From Megalonaias nervosa (lineage: Eukaryota > Mollusca > Bivalvia > Unionida > Unionidae), in contig JAECUM010093693.1 of assembly GCA_016617855.1 (NCBI GenBank), positions 1-64,000 on the forward strand: a stretch of 64,000 bases of DNA. Direction: 5' to 3'. The position numbers and the translations under genes are program-made. Below are positions 55,851-64,000 of the stretch, one piece after another. Positions within the stretch are counted from its first letter, which is position 1; every line of letters begins with the position of its first letter. Below the pieces are notes generated by a model. The model searched no databases and had not been told where the DNA came from. It worked only from the letters and a program-made list of their open reading frames with translations.

Positions 55851-57441
55851 ATATAGGCATCAGAATCAAGATAGACCTATCCCAAATGCTCTTATTTCTA
55901 AGAGGTCAAGGTCACGGTCATGTATTGAAAGCAATACATTTGTTGGGTCTCATAAACCCCAGTCTGATTTTATTATGGAGAATTATGAACCATTCATGTC
56001 GAAGGGTTCTATATCACTCTTGGGAGATTTGGCCAATCCTATCCCTGTTAAAATTTTAAGGGATACAGGAGCTTCTCAGAGTCTTTTAGTGTCAGGTATT
56101 TTGCCTTCTTCTGAGAAGTCCTGTTCTGATGAGAGTGTTCTCATTCAGGGAGTAGAGTGCGGCTTTGTTAATGTTCCTCTCCATTCTGTAGATTTGTCAT
56201 CAGACTTAGTTTCAGGACCTGTGACAGTCGGTATGGTCTCTAACTTACCCATTGAGGGCATTCATTTGTTGCTAGGCAAGGACCTAGCTGGACACAAGGT
56301 TTTGGTTAATCCACTTGTAACTGACAAGCCTTCTTTGGATCAGAAACTTGATCCAATTGAAAAAGAATACCCTGAGCTATACCCAGCTTGTGCAGTTACC
56401 AGAGCTCTATCGAAGAAAGCTCTTGAGAATGATTTTGATAAGGAAAATATTCCTTTAGCTGACACATGTATTGGTCAGGCTTTTGATGAGGTCACTTTTA
56501 CTTCTAATTTGGATCAGTCAAAAGGTATTGATCACAGTGATCCTCTTTTAAATACTCATTCTCTTTTATCTAATCAGGGTGATAAACGACAATCACTTGT
56601 TGTCGAACAGGAAAAAGATCCTGAGATCTCCTGTTTGTTTCAGAGGGCCATTAGTGAAATTGAAGCCACTGAAGTACCTGTCTGTTATTTCATTAAAAGT
56701 GGAATTCTTATGAGAAAATGGAGACCTCGCAAGGTACCTGCTAATGACGAGTGGTCAGTGAACTATCAGATTGTAGTTCCAAAATCTTACAGACAGGAAA
56801 TACTTAGTTTGGCCCATGAAACTTCTCTGGCTGGTCATTTAGGGATAAATAAAACTTATAACAAGATCTTGACTCACTTTTATTGGCCAAAAATCAAAAG
56901 TGATGTTTGTAAATTTTGTAGATCTTGTCATACTTGTCAAATAGTAGGAAAACCCAATCAGAAGATACCTAAGGCTCATTGGCAACCAATTCCTGCATTT
57001 GACGAACCATTTAGCAGAATTATGGTAGATTGTGTTGGTCCCTTACCTAAGACCAAGTCAGGCAACCAATATTTGTTGACTATTATGTGTGCGTCAACAA
57101 AATTCCTAGAGGCAATTCTTTTGAGGAATACTATAGTAAAAGCTTTGATAAAGTTTTTTACTCAATTTGGCCTTCCCAAATCTGTCCAATCAGGTCAAAG
57201 GTCAAATTTTCTATCTGGAATTTTCCAGCTTGTTATGCTTGAATTTGGCACTCAGCAATTCAAGTCAAAAGTGAAAGTATGGTTTCACAAAATTTTACTT
57301 GAGAGAACATTTGAGTCTTGTAATAGAGTTCATTCTCTCTTGCTCATTCTTCAAAATTTTCTTCAATTTAGATTTTATGACCCTTACAAAGTAAAGAAGA
57401 AAATGAATGAGTTAAATTATAATAATAGTACTCTGGTCTAA
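55810..57441 (+). pseudogene. protease and integrase region of pol (integrase before RT)
   Basis: One 543-codon frame. Residue 85 is the aspartate of an aspartic protease motif (ILRDTGASQSLL), followed by a GLLLGKDLAG-like second half. From ~336 comes an integrase HHCC zinc finger (H336, H343, C373, C376 in LAHETSLAGHLG ... CRSCHTCQ), then the catalytic core with D407 (RIMVDCVGPLP). The second catalytic Asp is replaced (SVQSGQRSNF; Gly at the expected Asp), and after ~470 the core decays with no credible third Glu. Protease would cut Gag-Pol and integrase insert the cDNA; here integrase is certainly dead. The first residues read through the frame-shifted Gag zinc knuckle, so the apparent start is not real. 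Confidence 0.9.
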
Positions 57442-57504
57442 ACAAATTAATGGAGTACTAGTATATTGTAAGAGATAGCCAAGTAAATTATACAATTAAT
57501 TTAG

Positions 57505-58998
57505 TCGTACCTGTCCCACCAACTGAGGATTTATGTGAAGAAATTCAATTGGACACCATTGAACTTGGAGCAACAAATCTTCGGAATTCGGAAATTATGA
57601 AAGATCTAGACCAGAAACTTGTACATTTGCGAGAATAAGAAAGAAATGAACTTAAACAGTTATTTTCGAATCTGAGCACTTGTTTCCGGATATTCCTACG
57701 AGGACAAACAAAATTTTTCATGACGTTGAAATTGTAGATTCAAAACCTGTGAAACAACACCCATACAGGATGAACCCTCTCAGACAGGAATACTTGAAAA
57801 AGGAAATTCAGTATTTGCTGGAGAATGATTTCATAGAGCCCAGTAAAAGTAATTGGAGTTCACCAAGCATACTTGTTCTGAAACCGGATAAAACTTTCCG
57901 TATGTGCACTGATTATAGGAAGGTGAACAGCGTGACAAAAACAGATTCATTTCCATTACCAAGGATTGATGATTGTATTGATAAAATTGGAAATGCCAAG
58001 TACGTCACCAAATTTGACCTTCTGAAAGGATTTTGGCAAATTCCACTTATGGAAGAGCGAAAGAAATTTCGGTGTTTGTGACTCCAGATGGACTCTATCA
58101 ATATAAAGTAATGCTGTTTGGGATGAAGGGTTCTCCAAGTACGTTTCAACGCTTGATGAATATGATTACTTCCGGTTTAGATAATTGTGATGCTTATATT
58201 GATGATGTCATCATCTACAACGACACCTGGAAAGGACATCTAGCCATGATTTGGAAATTCTTTGAAAGACTCACTGATGCTAATTTGACAATCAATTTAT
58301 CTAAAAGTGAGTTCTGCCGTGCTTGTGTAACTTTTCTAAGACATATTGTGGGACATGGTCAAGTTAAACTTATTGATGCTAAGGTTAAAGCTATCTCTGA
58401 TTTTCCTGTGCCTGTCAGTAAAAAGCAACTGATGAGATTTTTGGGTATGGCCGGATACTATCGAAAGTTTTGTTCCAATTTTTCCAATATTGCTGAACCT
58501 CTGACAGATTTGTTAAGTAAGAGAAACAAGTTTCTTTGGACCGAAAAATGTCAGGAAGCTTTTGATAGATTAAAAGCCATACTCAAAAGTGCGCCGGTTC
58601 TAACAGCTCCAAATTTCAATCAGTCTTTTAAATTGTCTGTGGATGCAAGTGATGTTGGGGTTGGAGCAGTATTGATTCAAGAAGATAAAAATGGTGTTGA
58701 TCACCCAGTGTGCTATTTCTCTAAGAAATTAAATAAGCACCAAATAAATTACTCAACAATCGAGAAGGAATGTTTGGCTTTAATATTGGCATTACTGCAT
58801 TTTGAAGTTTACATTAGCTCAGCTCCTTCTCCGGTTGTTGTGTATAGTGATCACATCCCCCTTACTTTCATCAACAAGATGAAAAATAAAAATCAAAGAT
58901 TATTATGGTGGAGTTTGTTTTTGCAAGAGTATAATCTCAACATCAGGCACATCAAAGGAAAAGACAATTTGATTGCAGATGCACTTTCCCATGTATAG
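57505..58998 (+). pseudogene. reverse transcriptase and RNase H region of pol
   Basis: A linker reading VPTEDLCEEIQLDTIELGA (57513 on) is interrupted by a stop near 57638 and a shift near 57675. Then RT: HPYRMNPLRQEYLKKEI, DYRKVNSVTKTDSFPLPRI, and FDLLKGFWQIPL with the first catalytic Asp (~58016). A frameshift follows near 58070, then FVTPDGLYQYKVMLFGMKGS and the intact catalytic YIDDV (58195-58209). RNase H follows: LSVDASDVGVGAVL, EKECLALILAL, VYSDHIPLTF and IADALSHV, ending at the stop at 58996-58998. RT and RNase H copy the element's RNA into DNA. All key acidic residues remain but the frame is split. The position after integrase, with nothing following RNase H, defines the Gmr1-like order. 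Confidence 0.92.
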
Positions 58999-59116
58999 AA
59001 ATATTATTTCATATACACTTTATATAATTCATAAGAATTTTCATGTAATTTTGTTTACCTCATGTATAATTTACATATGGTAAAAAGAAAGCTTTATTAT
59101 ATAAATCTTTCTTTTT

Positions 59117-59132
59117 TCTTTATGGGGGGAAG
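59117..59132 (+). promoter_or_regulatory. polypurine tract
   Basis: TTTATGGGGGGAAG ends exactly at the start of the 3' LTR, the expected site for plus-strand priming. Confidence 0.85.
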
Positions 59133-60027
59133 TGTTACGTATATGTGATTAAATTGTTAGTGTGTTAGTTTTAAAATTCTTTTTTATTTTATTTTTGTTT
59201 CATTACATTTTATTGTAATGATTATTGTAGGGATTCGAAATTCTTTTTTCAGTAAATGTTGTTTATCTAAGACGTAAAACATGTTACACGAGAATTATTT
59301 TTAGTTAACCTAGTTCATCTTGGATTGGGAAATTTGTAAACAGGAAGTTAAAATGATTGGTCAGTATCAAGGCCATACTTTGCTTGCGTAATCACTATGT
59401 GTAAACGTTTTTTTATTATTGGTTCTTAAGTGCACTACACTGGTGTACGTGATAGATTTCTTGTAGTAAGAGACCACATGACCCATCTCGCGAGACTTGA
59501 AATGATGTTTTGTGGGTTTAAATACGCATTCTTAATATTTTTCTGTCAGAGTCATTTTATCATCTTGAAGGAACGAGGTGTTTTTTTCATTTGTTGCCAG
59601 ATTGTTTGTTTTTCATCTGATTTTTGGATTTAATAATTTATTCTCCTGGAAACTCAACAAGTTGACTTTCTTATAAAAAAATTCTGAAAGATAATCATGG
59701 AAATTTATTCTGGAATTATTCGGAAACAAAAAATGTGATTCAATTGAGGAATTGTTGATATTCGTACATGGACCACATCTGACGTCATCGCCTTCCATAT
59801 TTGTATGTCGTCGAGATTCGAACCTGGATTCTAATAGAACTGTTTAGTGAAAGGACTTGTATTTTTCATTCTTAGGATTAAATTTTGGATTATATTCACA
59901 AACCGTAAGTCCTATTTACCAATTTTTACATTGTTTTCTAGGAAAATAAATTATTTTGTTAAAATATACAAAGCTTGTTGGCTTCACTCTTTTCTTCTGT
60001 TACATTTGTATGAGCCTACACGTAACA
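59133..60027 (+). repeat. 3' LTR
   Basis: Same TGTTACG...TAACA ends, CRE (59780-59787), AATAAA and 3' block as the 5' LTR. Followed by ATAT. The 67- to 74-codon frames inside it are not genes. Confidence 0.95.
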
Positions 60028-60031
60028 ATAT

Positions 60032-62482
60032 ACTTGTCTCTATAGAAAAAGGAAAATATAAATTATATTAGGGACTGTGCGTTTCATGTGGGTGGGGGAT
60101 GTAGCAGACCTAATTTTTCATTTAAAGCTCTATTGGGGCCTTGCGAGTAATAGAGTGGTAATAAATTACTCAATCCAGTAAAGGAATTCATGCAATCTCT
60201 TTATCCAGAGCTTATTATAATTTTTCAATGAATCTGTTTCATGGCTATAATAATCCTGAATAGCAGGTTGATTCATAGTTTTTAGTTTAACAAGAGTAAG
60301 AAAACAAATAATAATAATAAATAGAACTAACCTGATTCTTCCATTCATCATGTCCAATATATTCTGGCTTGTCTTGATGTTACATATGGATTGTGTTACT
60401 ATGTCAACAGGTATCATAAACTTCAGAAAGACTAATATTGATATGGCCTTTGCAGCACAGGGTTGGTATCATTTTGTACAATGTACTTATAAATAAAATA
60501 TGTACTATAGTTTTTATATATAGTACATATACATGTATAATTTTCTTGTAAATTGTACACAACGATACAGATACCTGTATTTGCAGCATGAGCAAAGAAT
60601 GAAATAATCCCTTTTGCTATTATACTTTACAAAGTAAAAATAAACCAGGCACGAGTTATGAAATTTAATTATGCTGGGCTTTGATTGCCTCACAGATTGC
60701 TCATCATTCCCAGAATCACAGCTATGGTTGGACATTTTGACTTAAAAAACAAATCACTCTTGGACACAATCCTGACTACTGAAATAATCATGTTTTGTAT
60801 TTTATATATGAAGCAAAATCCGATTTTGGAGAAATGTTGCCACTGTTGATGAACTTCCCAGCAAGCTTTAATAAAAATGGCTTAAACATTCTCGTTCAAA
60901 GGAATGATGTGTAATAAGTTTTGTTCTTTAACATGCATCTTTTTAATTTTCTGAACTTTAAAGAAACTGGGTTGTTCCACTTTTTACACTATACCTGTGC
61001 AAATTAGTCTGGGCCCCCCCCCCCCCAGGTATTTAAAGGGCTTGGCAGGACATCATCCTAGCTAATGTCAGCCAATTAAATATATGAAACAGTGGTTGCT
61101 CTCAGACCACCTTATATTTTAATTGCCTCTATAATAGTTAGCAGTATAAAATACTACAAGGATAGTTCTACATGAGCTTTGAGCGGGACTGTCTTCCACT
61201 TGGGTGTACATCATATGGCTTTCTGATACATTTTGTGTGACACACAGCCCATGTCCTCACTTTATCATGTGTATTTATACTTCTATTATAGACACAAAAC
61301 TTTCACAGTATGACCCACTTAGGTCAAGTCAAGGTCAATTCTGACCCATATAAACATTTGAGTTATACGCCCCTGGTCTGTTTTAAATGCACGCTATATG
61401 TTATGGGCAAAATATTGAAGTTGTAAAAAGTCTGTTTTTTTTCCCCTCTGTTTTGTCTAAGATTACTGAAAAATTGTGCTTTTTGAAACATGACTGTTTC
61501 AGGGGTTTGCAAGTTGAAAAAATCATACGCATAACACATCTTGGTGGCTTATTCCTGCATCAGTGACAAGAATCCTATATCCGTACTGTCCCAAAATATT
61601 GGTGAAAATCAGATGTAAGTAAGTATTGCACTGTTGCATTATCCAGCCATTGAAACAAACTCTTCCTTTTAATCATAAAACAGAATGATAACTTATTTAG
61701 AAGACAAAAATGGCTCACTTGACGATCAACAGTTTAGGATTTAAGCAGAATCATAGAATAATAAATTTAATATTTTTTGTTATTAATACCATCATAAATC
61801 AAGGCAAAAACAAAAGCTCTTCTTGTGCATTGTAGTCTTTTATTGGGAACATTCTATACAGTCACACAATGAATCATTTAATTTAGAATTGAATTACCTA
61901 AGGAAAAAAATCTGTATGTGCCTTGGTCAGAATAAAACTAGATATTGCTGCAGTCGATGATATCCCAACAAATGTTCTCATACACCTGTTTAAGATGATA
62001 ACCAAGCCAATACTCCATTTTGAACCAGAAGTTAGGGGACATACAGATTTCAGTATAAAAAAAACAAATCATTTTATCAGTTAGAATAAAAATGTATATG
62101 GTATTGCACCCATTAAAGTTTCAAAATCTACATTTGATGTACAAAAGCTGGCTTGTAATGTCGGACCTCTAGCTGAACTTGAGTTTTGTTATCAATATGC
62201 TAAAACTGTACAGAAGATATAGATTATATATATAAGATTATATATATATGGTATGTATACGAAAAGTACCTTTATATGAACACAGCTCCTATGAACATGA
62301 TGTTATCTTACACAGTGTGAGGTCTGCCTTTGGAATATCTTAAGCATTATTGCAGATTCTCTATCGCATTGACCTCAATGTTGAGATTGAAATATAAATG
62401 TGATACATATCAATACTATTGAAGAATCCTTGCTTCATAACTTTCATAATGATTCTTAAACTATGTAACGCCTTCAGATACT
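60032..62482. other. non-coding DNA
   Basis: No gene recognised. A C-run is at 61014-61026. A GATGTAAGT donor-like site at about 61613 is preceded by CTGCATCAG, but the enclosed ~50 bp starts with a stop in the phase needed to follow the large exon. An alternating TA-rich patch lies at 62220-62255. Minus-strand frames at 60166-60735 have no domain. Confidence 0.5.
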
Positions 62483-63005
62483 GGGGCCCTTGGTGGCTGA
62501 GTGGTCTAAGGCACTTGCCTTTACAGATCATGACATTTCACCTCTGTCCAAATGGATCAGGGCCTCAGCTCTGGTAATATGTGCATGTAAGAAAGCTTGT
62601 GGGTTAGTGGTTCTTCCTGGGGTTTCTCCCTTGTTGTTCACAACATTTCACCACTGTCTGCATGGGTCTAGCAATATGTGCATGTAAGAAAGCTTTTGGG
62701 TTTGGTGAAAGCTTAACTGTGTAGTAATAAACCTGCCGCATATCTGGGACAATCTATTAACATTGCTCGCTATTCCATCAAGCGATGTTAACAGTAGAGA
62801 TTAAATCAGTCTGCTGATGAAGTCCTTAGCGTGAGGACAAAAACTTCAGGTTAGCTTTCTCTATATTGTTTGTGTATGTGGTTGAAAAGTTAAAAATATT
62901 GTCAAATAAGCTTTGGGGTTAGTAATTCTTCCTGGGGTTTCTCCCTTGTTGTTCCTCCAACAAATATACTGGTCACCATGAATAGCCTATCATGTGCACA
63001 AGACC
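62483..63005 (+). mobile_element. SINE-B copy on the plus strand, split by ~200 bp
   Basis: Head GGGGCCCTTGGTGGCTGAGT then GGTCTAAGGC at 62483 (A box TGGCTGAGTGG), ACCTCTGTCC, and AGAAAGCTTGTGGGTTAGTG with GGTTCTTCCTGGGGTTTCTC. The 3' part (GGTTTCTCCCTTGTTGTTCC ... CACCATGAATAGCCTATCAT) reappears at 62930-63000. Between them a partial repetition of the middle (CATTTCACCACTGTCTGCAT, GTGCATGTAAGAAAGCTTTT) and ~190 bp of foreign sequence intervene. It is the only plus-strand SINE-B here. Confidence 0.7.
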
Positions 63006-63579
63006 CATATAATGAAATCAGACCTTCAAATACTGGGAAATATAATAAGCTAAGGATGTATGGGATCTTCAAAATGCATATTGCCAACAAAAACTACCTG
63101 TATGTTGTACAAAATTAAAATCTCCAAAAAGCCGCTATGTAGTTGACACCTTGAAGCTACCATACTCTAGGGATTCAAATGGTTTATTATAAGAAAATTG
63201 ATCCATATCACCATTTTTGTCACATCTGCCCAAACTGGATAACTAATGATGGAAAACATTTTGTTTTATCATACGTTTTAAATGTAAGATAAATGCTTTT
63301 TAATGCACTATTCTCAAAAGGTTCATATATCCAGTTAGGTTATTATTCGGGGAATATCCTTATATTTCTAATGGATCCTAAAAAATAACTTTTACAAATA
63401 TAGTAGCTAACTTTGTATATGAATTTTTTGAAAATCACAAGACCCAGCTGCCATACTTGAACTCTGAATACATGCCAACAAATATCACTTCCATTTCATT
63501 TATTTGTTTGACCTTCTATTTCATTGTACACTGCTGTTGTAGATGTTTTTGTACAGTAAATGGATTGAATTTAATTGAA
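63006..63579. other. non-coding spacer
   Basis: AT-rich, nothing recognised. Confidence 0.4.
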
Positions 63580-64000
63580 GTTTTAGGTTTATAGTTACTG
63601 ATCTGGATTGCTGTAACCTAAATACCAGAGTTTAGATTGCTGTAACCTAAATACCAGAGTTTAGATTACTGTAACTTAAATAAGAGAGTTTAGGTTGCTG
63701 TTACCTAAATACCAGAGTTTAGGTTGCTGTAACCTAAATACTAGAGTTTAGATTGCTGTAACCTAAATACCAGAGTTTTGATTACTGTAACCTAAATAAG
63801 AGTTTAGGTTGCTGTAACCTAAATACCAGAGTTTAGATTACTGTAACATAAATACCATAGTTTAGATTTACTGTAACCTAAATAAGGGAGTTTAGGTTGC
63901 TGTAACCTAAATACCAGAGTTTAGATTACTGTAACCTAAATACTAGAGTGTAGATTACTGTAACCTAAATACTAGAGTGTAGATTACTGTAACCTAAATG
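63580..64000. repeat. 29-bp hairpin satellite, truncated by window end
   Basis: About 14 units of 27-30 bp built on GTTTAGATTGCTGTAACCTA then AATACCAGA. The variants reading TTTAGGTTGCTGTAACCTAA then A form a perfect 8-bp stem with a 5-nt loop (GCTGT); others carry one mismatch. The array continues past the right edge. Confidence 0.95.

Larger units (their letters stand above)
53520..60027 (+). mobile_element. Gmr1-like Ty3/gypsy LTR retrotransposon, full-length but decayed
   Basis: A 6.5-kb element: 5' LTR 53520-54411, internal region 54412-59132, 3' LTR 59133-60027. ATAT lies on both sides (53516-53519 and 60028-60031). The pol order visible in the frames is protease, integrase, reverse transcriptase, RNase H, with RNase H ending only ~135 bp before the 3' LTR. 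This integrase-first order is the hallmark of the Gmr1 group of Ty3/gypsy elements, first described from Atlantic cod and other deuterostomes, and differs from ordinary gypsy elements. No env frame is seen. Several frameshifts and stops and a damaged integrase mean this copy cannot encode its own mobility. Confidence 0.93.

Noticed and set aside
61560..61618. Possible ~50-bp micro-exon between CTGCATCAG and GTAAGT
   Set aside because: The large exon ends in phase 0 and this segment starts with TGA in that phase; the polypyrimidine tract is weak.

Overview
This is a eukaryotic, AT-rich stretch of animal genome that is almost all non-coding. It looks lophotrochozoan, most likely a bivalve mollusc. 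That is an inference from the degenerate ~137-bp repeats carrying AAGGTCAAGGTCA-like motifs, the tRNA-derived SINEs and the Gmr1-type Ty3/gypsy element; no species can be named from the sequence alone. There are no bacterial signatures, and nearly all short open frames look like chance.

The only convincing host coding sequence is one very large internal exon (42147-44704, + strand). It has a T-rich tract and AG acceptor in front and a GTAAGT donor behind. The protein is Ser/Pro-rich with a short coiled coil and the motif RQRLDEILNMCAEYERQ, which points to a pleckstrin-homology-like domain family B (PHLDB/LL5) protein. No other exon of this gene was recognised, so both flanks are read as introns or intergenic DNA.

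Layout. 1-1365: 27-bp minisatellite. 1.7-41.2 kb: presumed intron or intergenic DNA with 17 copies of a ~200-bp palindromic TA-flanked MITE (called Dh here), five tRNA-derived SINE-A copies (all +), several SINE-B copies (all - in this part), two solo LTRs in a decayed satellite (9.5-12.7 kb), 53-bp and 45-bp tandem arrays, a Mutator-like MITE and an unidentified 1.45-kb insertion (both inside the 45-bp array), and microsatellites. 42.1-44.7 kb: the exon. 44.7-47.4 kb: a ~145-bp degenerate tandem repeat split by a 5'-truncated LINE. 48.2-51.4 kb: a LINE 3' end whose (TAA)n tail was hit by a 1.48-kb TIR element and then by a solo LTR. 52.3-53.5 kb: LINE-like 3' sequence and a small duplication. 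53.52-60.03 kb: a complete but decayed LTR retrotransposon with two ~0.89-kb LTRs, a 4-bp target duplication, and integrase placed before reverse transcriptase/RNase H. 60-64 kb: sparse DNA, a SINE-B, and a 29-bp hairpin satellite running off the window.

No new multi-gene system was found. The observations most worth following are the Gmr1-like gene order, the nested insertions at 48-51 kb, the double-hairpin MITE family, and the unidentified insertion at 24.8-26.3 kb.
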